A DNA stretch of 43,605 nt from Phycisphaerales bacterium (GTDB lineage: Bacteria; Planctomycetota; UBA1135; UBA2386), in assembly GCA_020247305.1 (NCBI GenBank), contig JADCJE010000070.1:1-43605 (forward strand). The letters run 5' to 3'. The notes under the pieces were generated by a model. The model saw only the letters and a list, made by a program, of their open reading frames with translations, did not search any database and was not told where the DNA came from. How positions within the stretch are numbered: the first letter of the stretch is position 1; each line of letters begins with the position of its first letter. The position numbers and the translations under genes are program-made. Shown piece by piece: positions 36,364-43,605 of the stretch.

Positions 36364-38565
36364 TCACTGCAGCACGCCGCCGAGCAAGCGCGCGCCGGCC
36401 GTGCGCACCGCCTCGATCGCCTCGCGCACCGCGGACTTCGCGCCGACCAGCCGCAGCACGACGACGTGCGCGCCGTCGAGCACGCCGAGCACCGACCGGC
36501 CCTCGGGCCGCAGGCTGACATCGGGCAGTTCGACGATGACGAAGCGGTGCGTCGCGGCCAGGCGATCGAGCAGCGCCGCGAACTGCGGACCCGCCATCGG
36601 GTGCGGCACGGCCGGGCCGATGCGTCCGGCCGGCAGGTACGACAGGCCCTGCACCGACGTGGCGACGACGGCGTCGGCGAGCTGGAACTCGCCGCGCATC
36701 ACCTCGCTCCAACCGCACTGGTGGTCGAGGCCCAGGCGCTGGCCGAGCCACGACGGCCCCTCCAGCGTGCCGACGTAGCAGACCTTCTCGCCGCCGTGCG
36801 CGGCGAGGCCGATGGCGAGCGCGGCGGCGGCGCGGCCGGCGCTGACGCCCTCGCCGCACGGCACGAAGCCGATGCGCAGGCCGTCGGTCTTGCGGCGCTC
36901 GTACGGCAGCTTCGACCAGAAGCGCGCGATGTCGTCGCGGATCTCGGCGAGCGCGGCCGGCAGCATCCACGGCATGCCCGAACCGCCGCTGCCGCTGACG
37001 ACGGCGCCTTCGTCCGGCACGCCGAGCAGCGTCAGCTCCTCGCGCAGACGCACGCGGCGATCGAGCAGGCCGAGCAGGGCGGCCAGGACGATCGCCGCCG
37101 CGAGTCCGCCGACGGCGCCCATGCCGAGCAGCATGCCGCGGCGCGGCGCGATCTTGACGCCGTCCATCGTGCCGAGGTGCATGACGCCGACGTTGCTGAG
37201 CTTGACCTGCTCCAGCCGCTGCACGGCGCGCAGGTTGCTGACGCTCGCGGCGAGGCCGTCGGCGAAGGCGCGCTTCTGCGCATGCTCCTCCTCCATCGCG
37301 CGCAGCTCCGTCGCCATCCCCTCCAGCGCCTGGAGCCGCACGCGGTTGGCGTCGCGGGACGAGCGGGTGCGGTCGCGCTCCGTGCTCTTGGAACGCAGCG
37401 AGACCTCCAGCTCGGCGATGTGCTCGCTCGTGCGCACGTAGACCGGGTTCTCCTCTTCGATCGGCGGCGTCTGCAGCTTGGGCTCGGTCTTGGCGATGCG
37501 ACCGTCGATCTCCTTGATCTGCTCCTCGAAGCGAACGCGGCGGGCGCGCTTCTCATCGGCGCTGCCCTCGCCGCGCTCGCTGGCGAGCAGGTCGTCGCGC
37601 AGCTTCGCGCGCGAGGCCGTGAGCGCCAGGAACTCCGGGTTGTCGACCCACGCGCGCGAGCCGCTGCTGGCGCGCGTCGGCGCGAGCTTGGCGAGGTGCT
37701 CGGCCTCGGCCCCGAGCGCCGCCTCGAGGCTCTGCGCCTCGATCTCCAGCTTGTCGACGAGGCGATCGAGCTCGGCGATGTACCCGACCAGGCGCTTGTG
37801 CTCGGTGTCGTAGTCGCTGACGTCGCGCTCGTTGCGGAACGCGCGCAACTTCGTCTCAGCGACCGCGAGGTCGCCGCGCGCCTTGGCGAGCTCGCTCTCC
37901 AGCTGCTCCTGCGACGACAGTTTCTCGAACACCTGCCGATGCCACTCGATGGCTGCGTCGAGCGCGCCGTCGACGACCTTCTTCGCCAGCTCCGGCGTGT
38001 GCGCCGTGTAGACGAACGTGATGACGCTGGCGCTCGACTCGGGGATCATCACGAGCGAGTTCTGCAGCACCGTCGCGGCCACGCGCGGCAGCGCGCCGCC
38101 GTTGTAACCCGAGCCGCCGAACCACCACGACTGGAAGGAGTGGAAGATGCGCTTGCTGACGCCGCCGCCTTCCTCGTCCTTGGCCGGGTCGTACGGCGCC
38201 AGCACGACGCCGGCGCCAAGGCGCATGACGATGAGCTCGAAGAACTCCGGGGCCGAGAGCGCCTGCAGGACGTTCTGCACCGCCTCGCGCGAACCGCCGG
38301 TGCGGGGCACCAGCGCGCCGCCGCTCAGCACGGAGTCGGCCGACATCGCCTCGCGAACGCCCGGGCGGACGTACAGCTTGCCGATGGAACGGAATTGGTT
38401 GGCGGTGACGAGCCCGCGGAACAGCCCGAACACCACGCCGAGCACGAGGCCGGCGAGCAGCAGCCAGCGGTGGCGCAGCAGGCTCGTGAGCACGATCGGC
38501 CGCAGCAGGGCGAGCTTGCCCGGGCCGGCCGGCTCCAGTTCCTCGTCCTGTGCGGGCGCGCTCAT
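36364..38565 (-). CDS. Wzz/Wzc-like chain-length protein with degenerate kinase domain
   Basis: 733 residues. Wzz-type N-terminus with a membrane helix (HRWLLLAGLVLGVVFGLF), a periplasmic domain, coiled coil (~210-480, rich in Glu/Lys/Leu heptads such as LAVAETKLRAFRNERDV), and a second helix (GAVGGLAAAIVLAALLGLLD) near 500. The C-terminal ~190 residues resemble a BY-kinase, but Walker A reads GEGVSAGRA, lacking the essential Lys and Thr, Walker A' is weak, and there is no C-terminal tyrosine cluster. It therefore probably sets glycan chain length without phosphotransfer. ATG 38565 shares one base with the stop of the exporter gene (TGATG). Confidence 0.85.
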   Translation of the reverse strand: MSAPAQDEELEPAGPGKLALLRPIVLTSLLRHRWLLLAGLVLGVVFGLFRGLVTANQFRSIGKLYVRPGVREAMSADSVLSGGALVPRTGGSREAVQNVLQALSAPEFFELIVMRLGAGVVLAPYDPAKDEEGGGVSKRIFHSFQSWWFGGSGYNGGALPRVAATVLQNSLVMIPESSASVITFVYTAHTPELAKKVVDGALDAAIEWHRQVFEKLSSQEQLESELAKARGDLAVAETKLRAFRNERDVSDYDTEHKRLVGYIAELDRLVDKLEIEAQSLEAALGAEAEHLAKLAPTRASSGSRAWVDNPEFLALTASRAKLRDDLLASERGEGSADEKRARRVRFEEQIKEIDGRIAKTEPKLQTPPIEEENPVYVRTSEHIAELEVSLRSKSTERDRTRSSRDANRVRLQALEGMATELRAMEEEHAQKRAFADGLAASVSNLRAVQRLEQVKLSNVGVMHLGTMDGVKIAPRRGMLLGMGAVGGLAAAIVLAALLGLLDRRVRLREELTLLGVPDEGAVVSGSGGSGMPWMLPAALAEIRDDIARFWSKLPYERRKTDGLRIGFVPCGEGVSAGRAAAALAIGLAAHGGEKVCYVGTLEGPSWLGQRLGLDHQCGWSEVMRGEFQLADAVVATSVQGLSYLPAGRIGPAVPHPMAGPQFAALLDRLAATHRFVIVELPDVSLRPEGRSVLGVLDGAHVVVLRLVGAKSAVREAIEAVRTAGARLLGGVLQ

Positions 38566-39308
38566 CAGCTGGTCGGGATGAAGATCGGCAGCGGGATCAT
38601 CTGGCGGATGTACTTGTCGACCCAGATGTCGACCTCGTCGATCGCCGTGTTCGGCACGAAGATGATGTCGCGCGCCTGCAGGAAGATCGGCGGCGCCGCG
38701 CCCCACTGGTAGATGTCGGCGTCGAGCCGCCACGAGCGCATCTCGCCGGTGGCGAGGCGCCGGACGAGCACGACGTTGCGCAGGTTGGCGCTGACCTTGA
38801 GGTGGCCGCCCGCGGCGGAGATCGCCTCGATCAGCGTGTACGTCGGCCCCGCGAGTTCGACGTTGCCGGGCCGCGTCACCTCGCCGACGACGTACGCGGC
38901 GCCGTGGCCGGTCGACGCGCCGCTGCCGACGACGTCGAGGGTCAGCGGGCGCTCGACCGCGACGTCGGTGTTGACCGACGCGTACAGCTTGGTCAGCCGG
39001 TCGTCGGCCTGCGCCAGGGTCAGCCCGGCGAGCGGCACGTCGTCGAGGCCGAGGAAGGAGGCGTTGCCATCCGGCCGGATGCGCACATCCTGGTTCCACT
39101 CGGCCTTGCTGAGGAACGTCACCTTCACCGTGTCGCCCGCCTGCAGCAGCACGGCGCCGACGCTGCGCGTGGCGTTGATCGACTCGGCGAGATCGGCGAT
39201 CTGGTAGCCGGTCGCCGAGCACGCGCCCAGCAGGGCAAGCGCGGCGCCGGCGACGACGCCGCGCAGCAGCGCCAACGGACGGCGTCGGTTCAATTGGATG
39301 TGCGCCAT
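38565..39308 (-). CDS. Polysaccharide export lipoprotein, Wza-like
   Basis: 247 residues. The signal peptide ends with lipobox ALLGAC (lipidated Cys30). The polysaccharide biosynthesis/export domain follows: LQAGDTVKVTFLSKAEWNQD and VRIRPDGNASFLGLDDVPL, then TLAQADDRLTKLYA. An SLBB-like module is seen around GAAYVVGEVTRPGNVEL and TLIEAISAAGGHLK. Such proteins form the outer-membrane or periplasmic channel for capsule and exopolysaccharide export. It is shorter than E. coli Wza and lacks an obvious C-terminal amphipathic helix. It is coupled to the Wzz/Wzc-like gene. Confidence 0.92.
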   Translation of the reverse strand: MAHIQLNRRRPLALLRGVVAGAALALLGACSATGYQIADLAESINATRSVGAVLLQAGDTVKVTFLSKAEWNQDVRIRPDGNASFLGLDDVPLAGLTLAQADDRLTKLYASVNTDVAVERPLTLDVVGSGASTGHGAAYVVGEVTRPGNVELAGPTYTLIEAISAAGGHLKVSANLRNVVLVRRLATGEMRSWRLDADIYQWGAAPPIFLQARDIIFVPNTAIDEVDIWVDKYIRQMIPLPIFIPTS

Positions 39309-39321
39309 GGCGGGTGGGGAA

Positions 39322-39327
39322 GATTAC
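39322..39327 (-). promoter_or_regulatory. Candidate -10 element for the export operon
   Basis: TAATCT on the minus strand lies 13 bases before the ATG at 39308, within the most AT-rich patch of this intergenic region. It matches 4 of 6 bases of the -10 consensus. A clear -35 box is not seen. Confidence 0.35.
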
Positions 39328-39342
39328 CCCCCTGCGCGACGC

Positions 39343-39363
39343 GCGACCATCGCTGATGGTCGC
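39343..39363. promoter_or_regulatory. Perfect 9-bp inverted repeat upstream of export operon
   Basis: GCGACCATC at 39343-39351 and GATGGTCGC at 39355-39363 are exact reverse complements with a 3-base loop. It lies 18 bp after the end of the small membrane protein gene and just upstream of the candidate export-operon promoter. It could terminate the WecG operon or be an operator for the wza-like operon. A second short palindrome, CGAACGGTTCG, is adjacent. Confidence 0.55.
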
Positions 39364-39381
39364 CGCACGACGAACGGTTCG

Positions 39382-39876
39382 TCAGTCCATCCGGTCGCAC
39401 CGGCGGAAGCCGCCGCGTACCCCAATCGAGACGAGCAGCCACGCGACCACTTCGATCGCGACGCCCACGGGCGAGTCGAACAACCACGTCAGTCCCGGCA
39501 GCAGCCGGGCGCCGACGAACGCGAGCGCGAGCGCGAGGCCGGCGCAGGCGAGCGCCTTGCTGCGGTCGAAGGCGCGGTCGCGGCGGGCGAACCACCACAC
39601 CGCAGCCACCGCGGCCAGCGTGCCGAATCCGAGCAGCGCGACCTTGGCCAACGGCCGATGCGCGTCGAAGCCGACGGCGTGCAATGCGGCGCCGGCGACT
39701 TCCTTGCCGAAGCGGAAGCAGATGCTTTGCAGGTCGAACCATTCGTCGGCGGCGGCGAACACGCAGCCGGCGGCGACGATCCACCAGCAGCCGCGTGGGC
39801 TGCGGCAGCGCGCGAGCAGCGCGATGGCGGCGACCGCAAGCGCGAGCCACGCGCACTGCATGACGAGGTCCATCAT
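39382..39876 (-). CDS. Small multi-pass membrane protein B, WecG operon
   Basis: 164 residues with four or five hydrophobic helices (LALAVAAIALLA, WWIVAAGCVFAA, VALLGFGTLAAVAAVWWFA, ACAGLALALAFVGA, VAIEVVAWLLVSIG). Between helices 2 and 3, WFDLQSICFRFGKEV and HRPLAKVAL form a polar loop that resembles the matching loop of the upstream gene product. ATG at 39876 overlaps that gene's stop by 4 bases (ATGA). No known family recognised. Coupling with WecG suggests a role in glycan assembly or export, but this is inference. Confidence 0.75.
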   Translation of the reverse strand: MMDLVMQCAWLALAVAAIALLARCRSPRGCWWIVAAGCVFAAADEWFDLQSICFRFGKEVAGAALHAVGFDAHRPLAKVALLGFGTLAAVAAVWWFARRDRAFDRSKALACAGLALALAFVGARLLPGLTWLFDSPVGVAIEVVAWLLVSIGVRGGFRRCDRMD

Positions 39877-40355
39877 GCTCGCTCCTGGGACGCCTCGCGG
39901 CGGCGGACGCCCCAGGCGACGCAGGCCAGAAACGCGCCTTCCGCGAGGTAGCGGGCGGGCTGACGCGTCGCGAACGACAGGTACGTCTCGCCGATCGAGA
40001 AGCTCTCGACGCCGAGCAGGGCGCACTGCAGCACGACGCCGAGCAACGCGATGCGCCGGGCGCCGGAGCGGACGCGCGCGAGCGCGACGATGGCCGCGCC
40101 GACGGCGAGCGCGAGCGCGGTCGCGAGGGCGACCTTGAGCACGTAGCGGTCCTCGTAGATGCCGGCCTTGCGCAGCAGTTCGCGGCCGATCTGCAGCAGG
40201 CCGATGTTCCAGCGCAGCGCCCGCAGCGACGCGAACGCGATCGCCGCCGCAGCCACGCCCGTCCAGCCGCCGCCGCGGCGCAGCGCGGACCAACCGACGG
40301 CGAGCCACCCGACGACGAGCGCCGTGCGCGCCGCCCAGTACAGCGTCTCGTTCAT
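39873..40355 (-). CDS. Small multi-pass membrane protein A, WecG operon
   Basis: 160 residues with about five hydrophobic helices (ALVVGWLAVGWSAL, GVAAAAIAFASLRAL, VALATALALAVGAAIVALA, ALLGVVLQCALLGV, YLAEGAFLACVAWGV). The central loop LRWNIGLLQIGRELLRKAG and EDRYVLKVAL contains Trp, Gly-Arg-Glu and Arg-x4-Lys-Val-Ala-Leu, features shared with the downstream protein, so the pair may be diverged duplicates. ATG at 40355 overlaps the WecG stop by 4 bases. No family recognised and no catalytic motif identified. Confidence 0.78.
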   Translation of the reverse strand: MNETLYWAARTALVVGWLAVGWSALRRGGGWTGVAAAAIAFASLRALRWNIGLLQIGRELLRKAGIYEDRYVLKVALATALALAVGAAIVALARVRSGARRIALLGVVLQCALLGVESFSIGETYLSFATRQPARYLAEGAFLACVAWGVRRREASQERA

Positions 40356-41185
40356 GGCCGCCTGCCTGCGCCGCGCACGCGCGCCCAGGCGGCGCGCGCG
40401 AACAGCGCCACGGCGAAGGGCAGGCCGTCGACGAGGTAGCGGCGCGCGAGGCGCCGCGGCTCCTGCACGAGGCGGTGCAGCCATTCAAGGCCGAGGCGCT
40501 GCAGCCAGCGCGGCGCGCGCTGCACGTCGCCGGCGACGAAGCTGAAGCTGATGCCCACACCGAGCCACCACGCCGCCGGCAGCGCCATGCGCAGGTCGCG
40601 GATGACGAACTCCTGCTTGGGCGAGCCGAGCGCGACGAACACGACGTCCGGTGCGGCAGCCTGCAGGCGCGCGCGCAGTGCCGTCGTGTACGCGGCGTCC
40701 TTCTCGAAGCCGAACGGCGGGCACTCGACGCCAGCTATGCGCAGCGCCGGCGACGCCGCGCGCAGCGCCGCCGCCGCCGCCTCGCCCGCGCCGGGATCGC
40801 CGCCGAGGAGGTAGACGCTGCGGCCCGCGGCGGCGGCCGCCGCCGGCAGGCTGCGCATCAGGTCGCTGCCGGCGACGCGGCCCTTCACCGGCGTGCCCTG
40901 GATGCGGCAGGCCCACACCACCGGCATGCCGTCGACGGTGACGACGTCGGCGGCGGCGTACACGTCGCGGAACGGCCCGGGCTGCTGCAGCCGGCGGACG
41001 TGGTCGAGGTTGGCGGTGACGACGACGCCGCCGCGGCCGGCCGCGAGTTCGCGGAGCACGTGCGCGATGCACTGCGCCTCGTCGATCGCGTGCAACCGCA
41101 CACCGGCGAGCGTGACGCTCGGCAGCGGGGGCGAAGCTGCGGCGGATGCGGCGGCGGACACGGTCATCGCGGCGCTGGGCAGCAT
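40352..41185 (-). CDS. WecG/TagA/CpsF family glycosyltransferase
   Basis: About 277 residues, GT26 family. These enzymes add the second sugar (for example N-acetylmannosaminuronic acid or ManNAc) to an undecaprenyl-linked acceptor. VVTANLDHVRRLQQ is the acceptor-site segment, TVDGMPVVWA holds the conserved Asp, YLLGGDPGAGEAAAAAL the donor loop, and VFVALGSPKQEFVIRDL the signature PKQE. Starts at ATG 41185 or ATG 41167 are both possible; the first follows an AAGGG. Three genes run head to tail with 4-base overlaps from here. An initiating phosphoglycosyl transferase is not in the window. Confidence 0.92.
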   Translation of the reverse strand: MLPSAAMTVSAAASAAASPPLPSVTLAGVRLHAIDEAQCIAHVLRELAAGRGGVVVTANLDHVRRLQQPGPFRDVYAAADVVTVDGMPVVWACRIQGTPVKGRVAGSDLMRSLPAAAAAAGRSVYLLGGDPGAGEAAAAALRAASPALRIAGVECPPFGFEKDAAYTTALRARLQAAAPDVVFVALGSPKQEFVIRDLRMALPAAWWLGVGISFSFVAGDVQRAPRWLQRLGLEWLHRLVQEPRRLARRYLVDGLPFAVALFARAAWARVRGAGRRP

Positions 41186-41252
41186 CGCCCTTCGCGCGCC
41201 CAGCGGCAACGTCGGGACGGCCGGCGACGGCCGCCGCAGCGGCGGCGCGCGG

Positions 41253-41654
41253 TCACGCCGACGGCGGCGCGCCGACGAAGCGGTGGCCTTGCGCCGACAG
41301 CGCCGCCTGCGCGGCGGCGAAGCGCTCGGCCGAGACCAGCAGCCAGTCGGTGTCGTAGGTCGAGATCACGAACACCGGCACCGCCGCGTCGGCGAGCGCG
41401 CGGCAGAGCGCAGCGAGGATGCCGACGCTGGTCATCGGCACCACGCCGACGATGCCGAACGCGACCTTGTCGCGCTCCTGCTGCACGGCCGCAGGCACGT
41501 GCCGCTGCGCGCAGACGACGCTCAGTTCCTGCGCCGTCCGCGACACGGTGACGAAGCCGCCTTGTGCCCACGGCGGCAGTGCGGCTTCGGCCGGCAGCCG
41601 GCAGATGGCGAGGCGTTCGCCGTACACGGCGAACTCGAAGGTCAAGGCGCCCAT
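41253..41654 (-). CDS. ACT-domain protein, CASTOR-like
   Basis: 133 residues. Two ACT-like halves: FAVYGERLAICRLPAEAALP with VTVSRTAQELSVVC, then GIVGVVPMTSVGILAALCRA and VPVFVISTYDTDWLLVSAER. The SVGILAALCRALADAAVPVF segment is the strongest ACT signature. Such proteins typically sense amino acids; the eukaryotic relative CASTOR senses arginine. No fused enzyme is present, so a free-standing regulator is likely, with the ligand unknown. It is divergent from the ThuA gene across 62 bp. Confidence 0.85.
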   Translation of the reverse strand: MGALTFEFAVYGERLAICRLPAEAALPPWAQGGFVTVSRTAQELSVVCAQRHVPAAVQQERDKVAFGIVGVVPMTSVGILAALCRALADAAVPVFVISTYDTDWLLVSAERFAAAQAALSAQGHRFVGAPPSA

Positions 41655-41702
41655 CGCGTCGATCGTCGCGCGCCGACCGGGCGCGCGCCACGCCGCGGCG
41701 AG

Positions 41703-41708
41703 CTATCG
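41703..41708 (-). promoter_or_regulatory. Candidate -10 element between ACT and ThuA genes
   Basis: CGATAG on the minus strand lies 49 bp before the ACT-gene ATG at 41654. On the plus strand the overlapping TATCGT (41704-41709) lies only 7 bases before the ThuA-gene ATG at 41717, which could give a leaderless transcript. One short site may thus serve either or both genes. Confidence 0.35.
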
Positions 41709-41716
41709 TCCGCCGT

Positions 41717-42829
41717 ATGCGCCCCCGACCGTCGCCGCCTGCGCCGTGCCGCGTCACCTGCGCCCGCTGCACCGCGTTCGCCGGGGCGCTGGCGCTCGTC
41801 GCGGCCGCCGGGCTCTTGGCGCAGACGCCGACAGCCGGGGCGCCGCAGCCGTGGCTCGAACTGCCGGCGACCGGCGCCGGCGTCGGCGCGGGTCTGCACC
41901 TCGTGTTCGTGACCGGCGACGAGGAGTACCGCAGCGAGGAGAGCATGCCGCAGCTGGCCGCGATCCTGGCGCAGCGCCACGGCGCGCGCTGCACGGTGCT
42001 GTTCGCCGTCGATCCGAAGACCGGCGCCATCGATCCGGGCGTCGTCGACCACATCCCTGGGCTCGCCGCGCTGCGCACGGCCGACGTGCTGGTGCTGTTC
42101 ACGCGCTTTCGCGACCTGCCCGACGACGACATGCAGCGCATCGTCGACTTCGTCGAGGCCGGCAAGCCGGTCGTCGCGCTGCGGACCAGCACGCACGCGT
42201 TCGCGCCGGGCAAGGACCGCAAGCACCGCGACTGGGGCTGGGACGCCGGGTCCGACCGCGGCGGCTTCGGCAGGCGCGTGCTCGGCGAGACCTGGGTCGC
42301 GCACCACGGGCAGCACGGCGCGCAGGGAACGCGCGGCGCGCTGGAGCCAGCGGCGAAGGACCATCCCGTCCTGCGCGGCGTCGATCCGGCCGACGTCTGG
42401 GATCCCGCCGACGTCTACACGGTGCGCGAGCCGCTGCCCGAAGGCTGCGCGGTGCTGCTGCGCGGCCTCGTGCTGCAGACGATGGCGAAGGACGCGCCGG
42501 CGGTCGCCGAACAGGGACGCCTGATGCCGCTGGCGTGGACGCGCATGTGGCGCGCGCCCAATGGCCGCGACGCGCGCGTGTTCACGACGACGCTCGGCGC
42601 GGCCGAGGCGTTGACGGCCGTCGGCACGCGGCGGCTGCTGTGCAACGCGATCCTGTGGGCGGCAGGGCGCGAGCAGGCGATCGCCGCGGACCTCGACGTC
42701 GCGCTCGTCGGCGACTACGCGCCGCGACCGTTCGGCTTCGGCAAGCACCGGCCCGACATCCGACCTGCGCAGCTCGCTGGCGCAGGCGCGGCCGATCGCG
42801 AATCCGAACGGCACGCCGGCGACAAGTGA
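41717..42829 (+). CDS. Secreted ThuA-domain protein
   Basis: 370 residues. A signal peptide (AFAGALALVAAAGLLAQT, cleavage near residue 36) leads into a ThuA-like domain: LHLVFVTGDEEYRSEESMP, DVLVLFTRFRDLPDDDMQ, VEAGKPVVALRTSTHAF, ETWVAHHGQHG and DHPVLRGVDPADVW. ThuA relates to the class I glutamine amidotransferase fold and is linked to trehalose or other sugar use, especially abundant in Planctomycetota, where substrates remain unclear. The catalytic Cys of glutaminases is not seen. Start ATG at 41717. Confidence 0.9.
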   Translation: MRPRPSPPAPCRVTCARCTAFAGALALVAAAGLLAQTPTAGAPQPWLELPATGAGVGAGLHLVFVTGDEEYRSEESMPQLAAILAQRHGARCTVLFAVDPKTGAIDPGVVDHIPGLAALRTADVLVLFTRFRDLPDDDMQRIVDFVEAGKPVVALRTSTHAFAPGKDRKHRDWGWDAGSDRGGFGRRVLGETWVAHHGQHGAQGTRGALEPAAKDHPVLRGVDPADVWDPADVYTVREPLPEGCAVLLRGLVLQTMAKDAPAVAEQGRLMPLAWTRMWRAPNGRDARVFTTTLGAAEALTAVGTRRLLCNAILWAAGREQAIAADLDVALVGDYAPRPFGFGKHRPDIRPAQLAGAGAADRESERHAGDK

Positions 42830-42951
42830 CGGCCTCGTGGCGCCGCGCCCGTGTGCCCATCGGGCGCTGCGCGCTATCCTCGGCACGGTGGAGCCTGCGC
42901 CAGCCGGCGCCTCCAGATCATTTCGTGTCCGCAACCCGTATCGCCTTCACC

Positions 42952-43605
42952 ATGCGCCACGCATTTGCCCTCGTCGTTCTCCTCGCCGCCGCGCCGCTCG
43001 CCGCGCAGAACCTCCACTTCCCCAGCGACACGCCGTCGGTCGGCACGTGCAACGCCATCCCGTTCGGCACGGCGACCCCGGGCGGCTTCAGCAACTGCCG
43101 CATGCAGCTGCGCTTCACCGCGGCCGAACTCGGCGGCGTGGCCAACCTGATCACCGGGCTGGGCTTCGCGCCGTGCGGGACCGGCCGCGCCAACTTCGGC
43201 GCGCTCCAGGTCGTCATCGACCACATCCCGGCCCAGCAGCCGTGGTCGACGACCTTCGCCGCCAACCTGTCGCCGTCGGCCGTCACCGTGCTGGACGGCG
43301 TCAACTACGGCTGGAACGTGACGGCCAACATCTGGAACGAGATCGGCCTGCAGACGTTCTTCGTCTTCAACGGCGTCGACGACGTGATCGTCGACATCAC
43401 GACGACCACCGCCACGTCGCCAGGCAGCTTCCGCCGCGACGTGCGGCCCCGGCTGATCTCCTTCACCGGCACCGGCCCGGCGCCCGCGGCCGGCAGCATC
43501 ACCAACAGCGGCACGAAGATCGAGGTCAGCATGCTGATGGCGCGCACGTCCTCGCACGGCGTCGGCTGCGCCGGCGGCAACGGCGTGCCGACGCTGGGCT
43601 TCAGC
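42952..43605 (+). CDS. Secreted hypothetical protein, truncated by window end
   Basis: 218 codons are open to the right edge with no stop, so the gene continues outside. A signal peptide (HAFALVVLLAAAPLAAQ) is followed by a low-charge, Thr/Asn/Gly-rich beta sequence, including CNAIPFGTATPGGFSNCRM, GVANLITGLGFAPCG and LDGVNYGWNVTANIWN. The visible end, HGVGCAGGNGVPTLGFS, looks like the start of the C-terminal module common in planctomycetal exported proteins. GTG at 42925 is an in-frame alternative start. Function unknown; probably a surface or extracellular protein. Confidence 0.82.
   Translation, partial: MRHAFALVVLLAAAPLAAQNLHFPSDTPSVGTCNAIPFGTATPGGFSNCRMQLRFTAAELGGVANLITGLGFAPCGTGRANFGALQVVIDHIPAQQPWSTTFAANLSPSAVTVLDGVNYGWNVTANIWNEIGLQTFFVFNGVDDVIVDITTTTATSPGSFRRDVRPRLISFTGTGPAPAAGSITNSGTKIEVSMLMARTSSHGVGCAGGNGVPTLGFS

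Overview
The window is very GC-rich, densely packed bacterial chromosomal DNA. The best guess for the source is a member of the Planctomycetota. The two secreted proteins at 15847-17739 and 42952-43605 have the low-charge, beta-rich sequence and C-terminal module style I associate with that phylum, and most genes are anonymous secreted, membrane or surface-polysaccharide proteins. This is inference; no rRNA, tRNA or ribosomal protein gene is present to confirm it.

Layout. (1) 1-2908: a squalene synthase-like gene (hpnC, minus strand), whose 3' end abuts a 72-bp tandem repeat cut by the window edge; a gene-poor stretch with three 90-bp tandem repeats; a small DUF669-type DNA-metabolism protein with an SSB-like C-terminal tip; and a ten-copy array of a 15-bp palindromic unit directly after its stop codon. 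(2) 2909-11331: a DUF4388 protein, NAD-dependent DNA ligase (ligA), a tiny membrane peptide overlapping ligA, a phosphotransferase/P-loop kinase fusion, a small beta-rich protein, and on the minus strand an acyl-CoA transferase and a UPF1-like helicase. (3) 11446-41185: a surface polysaccharide and natural-product region. It holds a frameshifted NRPS-like condensation/thioesterase relic, seven glycosyltransferases of the GT2, GT4 and WecG types, a GT-C-like membrane protein, an O-antigen ligase/polymerase-like membrane protein, a 2OG-Fe(II) oxygenase, a G8-domain lipoprotein with a metal-binding-domain partner, a 2142-residue type I polyketide synthase, a Wza-like exporter with a Wzz/Wzc-like chain-length protein, and two small coupled membrane proteins behind WecG. 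A PQQ-type sugar dehydrogenase is interspersed. (4) 41253-43605: an ACT-domain protein, a secreted ThuA-domain protein and a truncated secreted protein.

How the genes may work together. WecG and the GT2/GT4 enzymes would build a lipid-linked glycan. The O-antigen ligase/polymerase-like protein, Wza-like exporter and Wzz/Wzc-like protein would polymerise and export it. No flippase or initiating phosphoglycosyl transferase is visible, so the pathway is incomplete here. The polyketide synthase ends in a releasing thioesterase and overlaps a GT2 gene by 4 bp, so a glycosylated polyketide or glycolipid is plausible but unproven.

Most worth a second look: the PKS domain order (KS-AT-KR-DH-ACP-TE); the degraded condensation-thioesterase gene; the two weakly similar membrane proteins coupled to WecG; the palindromic 15-bp array after the SSB-tipped gene; the kinase-dead Wzc-like protein; and a CGATAG element 48-51 bp upstream of three minus-strand starts.
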